DNA of 35,200 bases from Beroe ovata (taxonomy: Eukaryota > Ctenophora > Nuda > Beroida > Beroidae): NCBI GenBank assembly GCA_946803715.1, contig CAMPET010000098.1, forward strand, positions 11,104-46,303, given 5' to 3'. Position 1 is the stretch's first letter. Each line of letters begins with the position of its first letter. A program made the translations under genes and the position numbers. Shown here piece after piece: positions 20,301-30,382 of the stretch. The notes below the pieces were generated by a model. That model saw only the letters and a list, made by a program, of their open reading frames with translations, ran no database searches and was not told the DNA's origin.

Positions 20301-23300
20301 NNNNNNNNNNNNNNNNNNNNNNNNNNNNNNNNNNNNNNNNNNNNNNNNNNNNNNNNNNNNNNNNNNNNNNNNNNNNNNNNNNNNNNNNNNNNNNNNNNNN
20401 NNNNNNNNNNNNNNNNNNNNNNNNNNNNNNNNNNNNNNNNNNNNNNNNNNNNNNNNNNNNNNNNNNNNNNNNNNNNNNNNNNNNNNNNNNNNNNNNNNNN
20501 NNNNNNNNNNNNNNNNNNNNNNNNNNNNNNNNNNNNNNNNNNNNNNNNNNNNNNNNNNNNNNNNNNNNNNNNNNNNNNNNNNNNNNNNNNNNNNNNNNNN
20601 NNNNNNNNNNNNNNNNNNNNNNNNNNNNNNNNNNNNNNNNNNNNNNNNNNNNNNNNNNNNNNNNNNNNNNNNNNNNNNNNNNNNNNNNNNNNNNNNNNNN
20701 NNNNNNNNNNNNNNNNNNNNNNNNNNNNNNNNNNNNNNNNNNNNNNNNNNNNNNNNNNNNNNNNNNNNNNNNNNNNGTGATAACAAAGTGCAGGGGCGTG
20801 GTAACAAAGTGTGAGGGGGTGATAAGTGATAACAAAGTGCAGGGGCGTGATAACAAAGTGCAGGGGCGTGCTCAAAGTGTGAGGGGGTGACTGATGGTGT
20901 GATACAGTGGAATGCAGTGGGAATGAACGTCTAAATGAGGTGATATAGTGAATGAAAGCGGTGAAAGACATGCTATTGAGTCACTCGTATATTAGAGGAG
21001 TTGGAGAGCCCATTGTTTAAGATGATAGGGTACCCCCCCAGAAACGATCTATTATAGGTATGAAATTACTGTGAGTATCACAAATCAACACATGGGAGAA
21101 AGGGTGAAAACAGGGTAGAACGATAAATATCTTTAAACTTCTCCTTTTTAATCGTTTTATCGGTTACATTTGGGATGTGTATTGGCAGTTTTAAATGTAC
21201 GAGAAGCACATGTACTGCATAGAATGCATAGAATCATGTCAGATATGCGTGTTTAAACTCAAAACTGAGCAAGTTGGGTATAATATGACATGTATCTCAT
21301 ATCTGTTCATGTGTATGTATTTGCACTATGAGTTTACTAATTCACTATGAATTTTCGAGGCTTCCCCAGCATCGGCTAGTAGTAATTTTGATCAAGAAAT
21401 ACTTCGAATTTTCATTTCTCGATTCCTTTTCTGTGACTATCAGTACTCAATTAACAGTCTGTTAGATATTCTTATGATAATTTGTTTACTTCGTCGATGT
21501 TCATGGTTGTTCAAACATGGAATTAGCTTTCAGTAGCATAATCACAGTATGGGAAGAGTCGGCATAAGTAAAAAGAATATTGTGTGCTTGTGTGAGTGTG
21601 TGTGTGACGTGCGTATGTTTGTGCGCGGGTGTGTGTGTATGTGTGTGTGTCAGTGTCTGTGTGTTTGCTTGTGTGTCTCAGTGTCAGTGTGTCTGTGTCA
21701 GTGTGTCTGTGTCAGTGTCTGTGTCGGGGCGTGATTAGGGGTGTGAAATGTAGTCCTATCCGTTCTCTTCCTAATTCACTAATTGGGGTAGACAGTCGTA
21801 GACAGAAGATAGTGAACAATATGTATCATAACAATTATCATTCCTGTGCGCCTTGATTCCGCTGGTATTTTAACCGTGATTCCATAGGTTTGGTCGTGAC
21901 CATATCAGTCTTCATACCATATCTCAGCAACCATTGGTCAACCAGATGAGATCGTACAAAAATCTATCATGATGAAGAAACTTATTAATTAAGGGCTATG
22001 TGACAAGTGATCTATTTCTATCTGCTGACCTTTATCAAATTCGATCGTGTATAGTTTCTGTCTAGCGTATTTATACGCGGACATTTCACTTTATTGGTCT
22101 AGTTGTAACTCATCCTATTGATGTGATGCTCACAATTATAGAATTGTAGAGCCCTAACAACTCTTTTCTTTTATGAACACCGCTATAGTCCATACCTACT
22201 CTAGTATATCGCTTTACCCCACTATATGGCGCTAGGCCATTTAATTAGCACCCATTATAGTGGTCATCACATCACTTATCACTAGATGACGAAGTGCACT
22301 ACTATTTTCCAACGAATTTATTGATGTCTCGGCAATCATTCGTCATTGATTTTGTAATCTTACTTTGGATGCTTGGCGATCATCTTCATCTTTTGTTTGG
22401 GGGTTCTGTCTCCGTGTCTGACAATCGCAAGAACGCATCTCAGCTCCAATCGTGGGTTACTTGCACTGGAGGGGGAGATGCGGTTGTCATGGTGACTGCA
22501 ATGTTGTCGTGCGTAACGCGTGATGGCGTCACGTGGATTGCGTGATGAAGTCGGGGGACGGGTGTATGCGTGATGACGTCATGTGATTGTGTGATCTGAA
22601 GTCACGTGATTGTGACTCTAGTTGACTGGTGGTTCTACTCACTTGTCATTTGACACCTGTTCTGGTGTCACTGGGATAGTGGGGAAGGTGCGTTGTCTGA
22701 GCACAAAGACAAGTTCCGGGCTTAGCTCTGACAAAATCAGTTCCCTGAAGGGGTGATTGAGAATCAGTCGACTTATGAAGAAATAATGAGTGAAGCTTTA
22801 CAACACACAAACAAGTAAATCACATTTCTCAAAACACGCAAACACAATGTTAATAACTCTCTAGCTGGACATATGAAACGTGTGTTAAACAGACTTCAGT
22901 GGATATATATATATAAGCTTGTTAAACACAGTCTAATTTCCAGACCACTATAATATCTCTAGATGTCTACATCATGGATTCTCCACATAAGCAACAACTT
23001 CGCCCACACACACACACACACTCCCACAGTCCACACACACACACACACGCCCTAACACAGGCAACGAGACCGACCGACTGCCTCAGCAATGGCAAATGTT
23101 TACACCTTGTTTTAATACGTTTTCGATTGGCGAGGGAGTTAATTGGTTGTCACTATTTGCACAACAAATCTACCTACTCCAACAATTGGGAGGTGTATCA
23201 TGTGAGAGCTGCTGACGACAGTTTTTCACTTCCCTCTAACGTGTGCCTTCGTTACCGTGCTACTTTCGGATTACAGACTCTATTTTGAATTATTGCACTC

Positions 23301-26300
23301 ATTCCGCATTATCTTGATTTTCTTTAGTCCGTTGTATTTGAATTATGTATCCATCGTGTGTAACACTAGAACAATATGTTTTTCACAGGTATACTAAACA
23401 CCATCAGAGGAGAAAATATGGTGTCTGGAGCAAAAGTTAGACGTACATAACTGTGAGGTTGTGTTGACTTGTGCGCGTGCAGCTTATTAATTGTTCTGTC
23501 GAAAGGCAATTGAGGAAACATTTGTCTAGTTTTTGAAAAGGAGGGGAGGATATATGCTAAGAACATGCAAATTCGTGTGTATCTGTAATTGTCCGTGGTA
23601 AGAACATTTGTTACCTATTTTTCATTCGACTCTTATTTTATTTGTCTGGCAGTGTGCTGATCGCCACTTCCTGTCCTGTCATGATCCGTAAGTAAACTTT
23701 CAATTTCTTATTCGTGGGATCTATGAAAAATTCCGCCATGAATCGACACATTCTATTTTTTGAAGATCAATCTTGAGTACCCAATTAGCAGCTCATTAAC
23801 GCTAAGAAATCCAATTACCAGCCAACTTCACGGCACTTACCCTAGGACTTGGGCACAATCGTCGTAATACTTGTGACTGTTCTTCACGAAGCTGAATCCG
23901 TTAACATCACACACGTACACTTGTTGACCATTGGCTCCGTTAGCACGCAGCAAGTCGAATCCGCAAATGTTTTGCTGGGGAAGAAGGTCAATTAGTCCTT
24001 TGAATTTATTCTAAGATCATAGGACTTGTTCAGGACTATTGTTAGTTTATTTGCATTTCTCGTATGTTTAGAGGTTATTTGATATTTCATGCATCCTGAT
24101 ATTCTCTTTCCCATAAATGGAGATGTATTTATTCTGTAATCTGTATACAAACAAGAATTCCCGTCATCATTGAAACACCGGTGACAACTATAACACTCCT
24201 CAGATGGAACATATGGGATCAATAAGCGTGGTCCGAGAAGTGGACATAGCCATGGCGATAATCTGTCTAGCGGTATTCTGTATCGGGTTACCAGGCAACA
24301 TTTCCGTGTTTATCTATTTCCTGTGTCGTGACCGTGACCTGCCCTCCACCCTCTACACCCTCCTCTCATTCACAGACTCCCTGCTCTGCATGTTCATTCT
24401 CCCCGTCGGCATATCCCTCTTCTACAACCGCCAACCCGTGCTATTTTCCAACTCCGTGCTGTGCACACTGTGGGGAGCTGTGTGGACATGGGCTCCCTAC
24501 ATGAGTGTGTTTCTCATAGCTGTACTGAGCATCACCCGGACTCTGGTAGTTGTGAACCCTCTGAGAGTGATCCGGAAAAGTAGGGTCATGCTAGTGGTTG
24601 CCGTGTACGGTGTGTGGATAGCGATCAGAATGGCAACACCCATGATCGTGGAGGGACCGGTGTACACGTACATGAACACGTCCGTGGAGTGCATGTGGCA
24701 GAGTGACAGCACCCTCCTCAATAACATGTCACTCATCACTGTGGTGATTTTCCTTGCGCCCCCTGTCATTCCCATATTTGTCAGCTGTATCATCTCAAAC
24801 TACGCCATTCTCAAGTCCATACGGAAAACAGCGGACAGGTCCAAGAAAGGTAGGGGCAGTAAGACCGGTGCAACTGTTACTATAATCATCCTCACCATTA
24901 CCTATCTTTTCTTCAACTTCCCCCTCTTCCTCTACCTCTCATGCTACACGTACTACTTCATCACTGACACTGTCTGGATGTGGGGTTCACTCACCTACGA
25001 CAGCTATATGTGGACGACAGTGTACATAGTCCTCATTGCTGTCAACTCCCTCGCTAATTTCGTCGTCTACATCTGTAGGATTCAGACATACCGGAAGTTC
25101 TGCTATCTCATGATCACGGGACAGCTCTGTTCTCACAATAGCCTGCTACTCCGCAAGACCACTATCAGCTCAAGGATTAGCACCTCCACGCTAATGGGCA
25201 CAGCAGCCATGGGCAGGAAAATTTCTGTTGCCCAAAACCGGTCAACAGCGCACTTCTCACGAGGCAGCCGCGTTTCTATAGCAACGAATCATAGTTTACC
25301 GAACTCTGGTACTGCAGTAGGAACCTCGCGAAATCTCCTCACAGTACCGGACAGTGAAAAGGGACGACAGTAACTTCGCAGAAATCTGAGTTCAGAGTTG
25401 TTCGCAACCCTGTATGATCGGAAGAGAGTTTGGCCTTTTATAATCAAGGCTGCTCATAATTATTTTTACTTTTTAAGGTATTCGCTGAATTTTCACCAAT
25501 TTTGCTCCACATTGATCACATCTTACTACTGGTGGGAAGTGAAAATCAACTAGCAATATACCCAATATAATGTTAATAAAAAGATTCATGGGTTCATACA
25601 TCTTACCAGTGATTTTCTGTCAATTTTGCTTTGGCCGATTGAAGGAGCCTTCAAATGAGAGAGCTCACAAAAATTTGCTTACCTTGAAAGCGAGTGCTAC
25701 AAGACGGGCAATTTCCTTTTCCTTGGCACTGAGAATAACAGGGTATCTCAACTCTTTGCCTTCTTTGTCTCTCTCCACACGACCATCCAGAGTCTGATGT
25801 CATGAAACGCAAAATATCAAAATCAAAAACTTTTGGGATCTATCATCTACAAATATTATATGATGATTGATGATATCCGATTGCTTTGGTGATGAAACCC
25901 ATACATATTACATATGGCAATATGTGAATTGTGAGTACACTTGATGATATTCTTATGATTTCATCGATTGGATCTGTACTCTGTATGGATTTTTGTGGTT
26001 AATTTGACAGCACTCACTGGAGATTTCCTTGCCTCAGCATGAGCATAATGTAATCCAATTGTGTAAACCTGGGAACTTGAATATTTTAGAAATTCGACAT
26101 CTACCTAAAGTAGTACATGGTTTTTGAAATGGAGCAAAGCATGACTGATTACCTTAACATCTTGTCCATCAGTTGGCATGAAATCTTCGTATACATATGA
26201 TCCGAACTTTCTCACTCTTGAAATGGGGGAGTAGATACTTGATCTCTCATAGACCTAACGGCACATTATGATTGTATCAAGATATGGAATCTCATGAGAA

Positions 26301-27534
26301 ATGGATCATTCATATAATATCTTATATTATATATTATCATGTAAAACAGTTACTTTTCTGAATAGTCTCTGACTTCCACCTCCAGCAGCTTGGGGATAGT
26401 AAATGTAGATGTTGTGATCGTCTGCATTTAGGGGCTTCTCAACAAAGGGCTTTGTAAAGACAACATCATTGATGGTGAGGTGATCTTCATGTTCTTCCAT
26501 AGTCTGAGAATCAGATGGCAAGCTCAAACCTGAAATTGACATTTGCTAAGATTTTGTTTTTAACCTACAATGTATCTCCAGATGCATACATAAGTATGTT
26601 ATATTCTCAGCAGGCATGTCTAAATGAGGGGGTATTTTCAGTGAGTTCATGAGTAGGTTTCTGTGACTTCTGCACTAATACTCTACACAAATTTCCTCCT
26701 TAAACTGAGCTTGGATCCATTGTGACAAATATGACCTTCAATAGACTGATTCAGGTCATCTTTTCGCTTCAATACTTGATATCTCGGCACAGGAATGTTT
26801 TCTGACTTCAGTAGGGAATATACCTGAAAAGTGGGTAAGTTATAATGATCCTTAAAAAACATTCCTAGCTATTCTATAATTGTTTCACAATAACAAGATG
26901 TGAATTAAGCCAGTAGGTCATAGAATATTGAAATCTAGAACTCCATCAATAGTTATCACAGTTCCTCAAAAACCTGTTCTCTATCTCTGATAACTCTCTG
27001 CATCTCCAGGTCATTAATAAGGAATGGTTTATACTTTTTACTGAATGCAATAGCTTTGTCAAGGGGGAAACCAGTGGAATAAAAGGCTATCAACCTGAAA
27101 TCATAATAGAATGGATGAATAAGTAAAGAATTGACTATATCGTTATCTATGAAGGGGCAGATAAGACAGCTGATATATAATGAACAACCTATTACCCATC
27201 AACTTTTGGCCATTCATCTATACTTTGGTCAAATAGCATCTGCTTGGTAAAAACAATTATCTCAAAGAAGTTTTGTGCATCAAGTCTTGTGAGGATCTGC
27301 TTCATTGGAGCAGAGCGACTCTGAAAACAATTTTCTGTGAAAAAGACACATCTCAGTTTCCCAAAGAATGGTGAATCTAGATGACGTAATGATGTTAAAA
27401 TGATATAACATTACCTTATTTTCCATTGCACATATCCCTATCTTAAATTTTTTTGTCACATGTGGCTCACTTATCCTTGAATGGAAAAATGGATGCCCCT
27501 TGATACTGGATGATGAGTGTGACTTCTTGAACAT
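10344..27534 (-). CDS. PPIP5K: diphosphoinositol pentakisphosphate kinase (PPIP5K), 26 visible exons
   Basis: Bifunctional cytosolic enzyme of inositol pyrophosphate metabolism: the kinase phosphorylates position 1 of InsP6/5-InsP7, and the phosphatase-like domain removes that phosphate. Exons, 5' to 3': 27534-27415, 27320-27196, 27094-26974, 26823-26736, 26529-26354, 26254-26153, 26068-26018, 25793-25683, 23974-23841, 22744-22643, 22465-22364, then 18642-18512, 18259-18140, 18002-17884, 17724-17606, 17165-17099, 16270-16123, 15411-15347, 15199-15041, 13396-13260, 12936-12813, 12077-11870, 11349-11261, 11090-10847, 10767-10673, 10508-10344. Phases agree at every visible junction, giving 1073 residues plus stop. 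The step from 22364 to 18642 lacks about 70 residues relative to the human protein; both ends are phase 2. The ATG at 27534 follows an acceptor-like ttggtag, so a 5' UTR exon is likely. Confidence 0.93.
11870..22465 (-). CDS. PPIP5K: PPIP5K histidine-acid-phosphatase domain, exons 11-22
   Basis: Exon 11 carries the phosphatase signature [19 protein letters not shown] (RHGxRxP). After the unresolved segment come [151 protein letters not shown] and [14 protein letters not shown], in the family order. The conserved [10 protein letters not shown] block is intact. The acceptor of exon 13 is the cag at 18260-18262 within a long CT tract; the longer open frame upstream of it is intronic. Exon 20 extends to the consensus donor at 13259 rather than a weaker internal site at 13309. 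Confidence 0.93.
12081..12177 (-). repeat. 9-bp minisatellite forming the polypyrimidine tract of a PPIP5K acceptor
   Basis: About eleven copies of gagtgagga on + (CCTCACTCTC on the transcribed strand) end directly at the cag (12078-12080) of exon 22. The all-Glu/Ser frame read from the + strand is a by-product. Confidence 0.9.
13441..15040 (-). other. PPIP5K intron 19-20 sequence with palindromes, no exon seen
   Basis: Most of the 1.6 kb intron between 13397 and 15040. It contains repeated tacactgtatag and gtacagtgta palindromes (13500-13860). The open frames at 14025-14922 lack splice context or family features. Confidence 0.5.
15936..16005. repeat. 14-bp minisatellite, 5 copies
   Basis: Five head-to-tail copies of tagagtttgcgttg inside a PPIP5K intron. 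Just to the left, aggtattttgttt occurs three times (about 15848-15892). Confidence 0.9.
16098..16122. repeat. CA/GT microsatellite fused to a PPIP5K donor site
   Basis: On the transcribed strand the exon 17 donor reads T|GTAAGTGTGTGTGTG..., so the GT repeat begins within the 5' splice site itself. Confidence 0.85.
16300..16400. repeat. degenerate ~20-bp repeat (aggtgacatgttggaat)
   Basis: Four to five loosely conserved units of gaataggtgacatgt in the intron upstream of exon 17. No coding potential. Confidence 0.55.
16870..17092. repeat. 21-bp minisatellite, about 9 copies
   Basis: Units with the core gtatccatgacagga, differing at a few positions (gagtg, tatg, aatg). The array lies in a PPIP5K intron and stops 5-6 bp from the exon 16 donor (GT at 17097-17098). 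Repetitive open frames on both strands (MDTVTPV..., SMTGVTV...) come from this array. Confidence 0.9.
18643..20145 (-). other. PPIP5K intron sequence left of the N gap
   Basis: I searched this stretch for the missing PPIP5K segment. Exon-like islands with GT-AG borders occur at about 19342-19407 and 19825-19852, but neither matches the family, and together they do not give consistent phases. A CA microsatellite (about 20120-20145) runs into the gap. Confidence 0.4.
20146..20776. other. assembly gap, 631 N
   Basis: Unsequenced. It is flanked by a CA microsatellite on the left and a minisatellite on the right, so the assembly probably broke in repeats. The missing PPIP5K coding segment may be here. 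Confidence 1.
20777..20900. repeat. minisatellite at the right edge of the gap
   Basis: Five to six copies of a 22-24 bp unit (gtgataacaaagtgcagggg and variants with gtgtgaggggg). It probably continues into the gap. Confidence 0.85.
21585..21730. repeat. TG-rich compound microsatellite
   Basis: A run of tgtg, tgtctgtg and tgtcagtg in a PPIP5K intron. The Cys/Val-rich open frames on + are translations of it. Confidence 0.85.
22511..22612. promoter_or_regulatory. cluster of CRE and E-box palindromes in a PPIP5K intron
   Basis: A degenerate repeat of gcgtgatg-cgtcacgtg type contains TCACGTG (22529-22535), a perfect CRE palindrome TGACGTCA (22574-22581) and TCACGTGA (22602-22609). These are consensus bZIP and bHLH sites. 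Whether they act is unknown; they lie in the intron between exons 10 and 11. Confidence 0.35.
23004..23047. repeat. CA microsatellite, interrupted
   Basis: Two (CA)n blocks (about 23004-23020 and 23032-23047) in the PPIP5K intron between exons 9 and 10. The open frame through it at 22974-23288 is not supported as a gene. Confidence 0.8.
23653..23687 (+). other. candidate 5' UTR exon for the nested GPCR
   Basis: A 35-bp segment has a good acceptor (atttgtctggcag) and a consensus donor (atcc|gtaagt) on +. The GPCR start codon lies directly after another acceptor (acactcctcag|ATG), so a spliced leader exon is expected upstream. If joined, the ATG in this segment would be out of frame with the receptor. 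It overlaps a PPIP5K intron only. No other support. Confidence 0.25.
23841..27534 (-). CDS. PPIP5K: PPIP5K kinase (ATP-grasp) part, exons 1-9
   Basis: Residues about 1-342. After a Ser/His-rich N-terminus comes [12 protein letters not shown], then [10 protein letters not shown] and [20 protein letters not shown], as in the N-terminal lobe of the family. The ATP-grasp core follows: [88 protein letters not shown] and [15 protein letters not shown]. The D-x-N of DVNGFSF is the family's Mg-binding pair. These blocks are nearly identical to human PPIP5K1/2, and no catalytic motif is missing, so kinase activity is expected. Exon 8 and exon 9 are separated by the intron that holds the GPCR gene. The divergent stretch [18 protein letters not shown] replaces a variable loop. 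Confidence 0.95.
24204..25373 (+). CDS. rhodopsin-class (class A) orphan GPCR, 389 aa, uninterrupted coding region
   Basis: Seven hydrophobic helices: about residues 15-38, 51-75, 92-118, 128-148, 175-202, 225-252 and 274-296. Family features: GLPGN in TM1; a Cys at the start of TM3 (SVLCTLW) and one in loop 2 (SVECMW) for the conserved disulfide; [10 protein letters not shown] at the end of TM3; a basic third loop ([14 protein letters not shown]); and NFVVY in TM7. Departures: the DRY Asp is replaced (TRT), the TM6 CWxP is FNFP, and NPxxY is N-F-V-V-Y. Loop 2 carries likely N-glycosylation sites (NTS, NMS). The long Ser/Thr-rich tail fits regulation by phosphorylation. The start is the first ATG after a good acceptor. 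The gene lies wholly inside a PPIP5K intron on the opposite strand. The ligand cannot be inferred. Confidence 0.92.
   Translation: MEHMGSISVVREVDIAMAIICLAVFCIGLPGNISVFIYFLCRDRDLPSTLYTLLSFTDSLLCMFILPVGISLFYNRQPVLFSNSVLCTLWGAVWTWAPYMSVFLIAVLSITRTLVVVNPLRVIRKSRVMLVVAVYGVWIAIRMATPMIVEGPVYTYMNTSVECMWQSDSTLLNNMSLITVVIFLAPPVIPIFVSCIISNYAILKSIRKTADRSKKGRGSKTGATVTIIILTITYLFFNFPLFLYLSCYTYYFITDTVWMWGSLTYDSYMWTTVYIVLIAVNSLANFVVYICRIQTYRKFCYLMITGQLCSHNSLLLRKTTISSRISTSTLMGTAAMGRKISVAQNRSTAHFSRGSRVSIATNHSLPNSGTAVGTSRNLLTVPDSEKGRQ
25575..25580 (+). terminator. AATAAA polyadenylation signal of the GPCR
   Basis: A canonical AATAAA about 200 bp after the GPCR stop and about 100 bp before PPIP5K exon 8. It would let the nested transcript end inside the intron. 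Confidence 0.5.
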
Positions 27535-27561
27535 CTTCAGACACCCTACCAATAGTATCAA

Positions 27562-28070
27562 CTAATTCTGTAATTCTATTTCAGAAGCATCATAGAAATC
27601 ATGAATACACATTCTGGTAAAAAATATCACCTAAATCTACTGGACACTTTTCATCTACTACTGGTGACTGGTTACTGAACACCTTAAGGGCCCAGTAACA
27701 AAAAGTACTACTTACTATTATTTAAAAAAAGCTCAAGGAGCACTAACAACTAGCAATTCTTAGTGCTTCAAGATCTTCACAAATTGTGGCCACTGGCCAT
27801 AGCTACAAATTGTGACCACTGGGAACTGGCCATGGCACACACAGCCACCACTTCTCAACTGATTGGTATTTTAATAAGTTTACAATAAGTGAATAGCTGA
27901 CCAGCTGACCTTTGCCCGTCTACAATAGGCCATTAGGTCAGGGTTTCTCGCGTGGTGCTTCAGAATCAAAGGGACTAGCGTTGCATTGTCAGGCAAAGCT
28001 GACCTTTGGGTTGACTGTTGAGCTTAATGCATTAAACTTCACAAAATGAATTTTCATGATCATGATATTG
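27562..28070. other. region upstream of PPIP5K coding start
   Basis: AT-rich sequence with no recognised coding exon. It probably contains PPIP5K 5' UTR exon(s) or promoter. At about 27787-27833, caaattgtggccactggccat and a related copy (acaaattgtgaccactggga) form a short repeat. Confidence 0.35.
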
Positions 28071-28079
28071 AAAATAATT

Positions 28080-28520
28080 TCGTGCGCGGCGCGCATACGA
28101 AATATGTAAATCATATATTTTTGTTCCCGCGCTGCGTGACCCAAATACTCCGCGCGCGCTGCGCGTCTCCGTGGTTTGGACTTTCTACGACTTTTCAGTT
28201 CACTGAGTAGAACAGGGGCGCGCAACGTGTGCACATATATTTTACAGTAATATTTAAATATGCAATAAACAATAATTTCAATATTTCATTCAAATATTGA
28301 CATGAAAGAATGTTGTCGATCGATGATAGACCTTGTCGAGAATTTCGTTGCGCGCGCGCAAACTTATTTTCAAACTTATTCTCAGACTTCTCAACTGGCT
28401 GACGCAAGCTGCTTCGCGGCTTGCATCAGCGGTCTGGCATCGTCCGACAAGAAAGAATGCAAATATGATGTTATTATACTATAGTATAGAGTATTTCACT
28501 TTCGTCGCGCCGCGCAATTT
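28080..28520. repeat. CpG-rich palindromic patches, candidate dispersed element
   Basis: Islands of cgcgcgc-rich sequence (28080-28165 and 28345-28440) stand in AT-rich DNA. They include a hairpin with arms gcaagc/gcttgc around tgcttcgcg (about 28404-28424). Open frames here have no family features. The style resembles the hairpin block at 5.8 kb, but I see no shared long sequence. A promoter CpG patch for PPIP5K is an alternative. Confidence 0.3.
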
Positions 28521-28559
28521 TATTATCATTGTTTCCTATATCATATATTTTTTATTATA

Positions 28560-29640
28560 ACTCTGTAAATTTGTTAGTGAAATTATTCATAGACATTTCT
28601 ATGAACTGACTTCAAATATGCAGTATCTATATCGCAGTAGTTAATTATTGATTCTAATTAGGAGTATTCACATTCACAAGTGATGATGTTTTCCATAAAT
28701 TTCATCTTATCATATCTTATCACTAGCCAAGTGCAAATTAGCAATTACTAGAAAACCCGCCAAGTGGACATGATACACTAACCATTGAAAGACATCAGGA
28801 CGTAACTTTAGAACGATGACCTGTGATCAAAATCCAACGCACTTACCTATTTAAAGAAGATTAAAAAGGAGCACTTGATCACAATTTGGCAATTTCTTCG
28901 AATAAGCACAGAAAATGGTGCATGCCCGGTTGTCCAACTTTGGTTAATCGTTTCTATTTGCCTAGCGTATTATTATTGAAAATAACATTGTATTTTACCA
29001 TGAGTCGAAAAGAATAACTGCAGAGGAGAAGCAACAACTGTCAACTCAAGAGAACTTTGACCTTTGCTCGAATGAGAACCTACTTGCATTCATTCCATCA
29101 ACAAAAACTAAAATGTAATCAAAGCACCATCATCCGAAATGAGCCCCCCGTTCACTATTACAGTAGCAGCATGTGTCCATGGTACATGCACTTTAACTTC
29201 AAAATCAGCATGTGCATTGTGCATTTAGTGACAGACAACAGGACAGACAGAAAAACAAACAACCAAATTATAATATAGATATCAAAGTTCCAAACATCAC
29301 AGGTTAAAATTCTTCATTGTTTAATGTTTATAAAAAATTAACTGCATTAACGCATTGTATGAACATAATTTGTTTGTTGCTAGAATCATCTTATCTATTT
29401 ATTGTGAATCCAATTTCTTTCTTCTTTGCCAAACACTTTGTCATGATCTGCTCAGATTAACCATGTTTTTATTCAAAATCATCATTTCTATGAATTAATT
29501 ACTCCTACTATAGGCAGGGCCTGTCAGTCTCAACTGGGTGAGTTCTCTCAAAATACTTTGTACCACATTGTGCAACATGAATGTTCCTATGATTTTTATA
29601 TGATGATTATGAAGAATGTTAGGTTTTAGTGGACAGAAGA
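28560..29640. other. AT-rich intergenic region
   Basis: No supported gene. A short frame at 28916-29026 reads KWCMPGCPTLVNRF, faintly like the start of a THAP zinc finger, but it soon ends at a stop and the remaining ligands are absent. Confidence 0.4.
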
Positions 29641-29900
29641 TACAGAAAAAGTTTTGCAAACGGACCTATGCCACTCTTGTGGATACTTTTTTGGCGGCAT
29701 TTCTTCTTGACACATCTTTTTTCTAAGAGCTCTTAGTTAGGGAAATTAGAAAAAGTGGTGTCAAGAGGAAAGCATGTCTTAAATAGGACTGTGATAGTAG
29801 AGCCTTCGACATTATGGTCCTGTTTCTGCCCACTGTTTCCTCTTTAGAACAGTTTCTCATGACAAAGTTTTCCTTCGACACGAATTTTCTTGCCAGCACT

Positions 29901-30001
29901 GTCTTTTGACACCACTAGATCCTGACATGACTTCTTTGTGACAGTACATTCATTATATTGGTACCACTACTCTTGCCTCTCGACACAGCTTCTTGACACA
30001 A
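29901..30001 (+). repeat. direct repeat, copy 1 (~100 bp)
   Basis: Begins gtcttttgacaccact and ends ttcttgacacaa. It matches copy 2 at 30376-30489 throughout, with small indels, including attggtaccacta and cttgcctctcg. Confidence 0.85.
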
Positions 30002-30180
30002 TGGAACCCTCTTGTTGGCACACAGCATAATACAGAAACACTCTGGCCTATGTCCCAGGACCAGGCGATGCAAGGAGTGGGGTGATATCTTTGCATGGAT
30101 TCTTCAGTTAATCGGTCCCTACTTACATTCCAGCATGTCTTGGTCTCTTGGATCCCTTAGATGACATCCTGGCCTCAGCG

Positions 30181-30382
30181 GTAGTCCCTGCCTACTCTCT
30201 GAATTTGCCCTGCTGTTGGTAGCAACTGACACTTGACAGTCGACTTCCGTGTCTAGTTGCAGTCTTATCCTATCATTAATATTATTATGGCATATACTTA
30301 GGAGTCCTTGGGGTCGACTAGCAGGCGTTGGCCTCTTGAGACTCGGCGAAAAAGTTTCAGTCCAGAAAAGAAGAAGTCTTTT
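30181..30382 (-). mobile_element. inverted copy of the SINE body
   Basis: The reverse complement matches 10058-10275, including aaactttttcgccg, gtcgaccccaaggactccta and ggataagactgcaactagac. The tRNA-like head is not present, so this is a 5'-truncated or rearranged copy. The minus-strand open frame at 30119-30433 is an artefact of it. Confidence 0.8.

Noticed and set aside
20107-20971. Long - strand frames across the N gap
   Set aside because: They consist almost wholly of unknown bases flanked by microsatellite and minisatellite.
22294-22545. 83-codon + strand frame
   Set aside because: Antisense to PPIP5K exon 11, which carries the RHGDRTP signature.
28916-29026. Frame resembling the start of a THAP zinc finger (WCMPGCPTLVNRF)
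   Set aside because: It ends at a stop after about 35 codons, and the second Cys/His pair of the finger cannot be found; chance similarity or a very decayed remnant.
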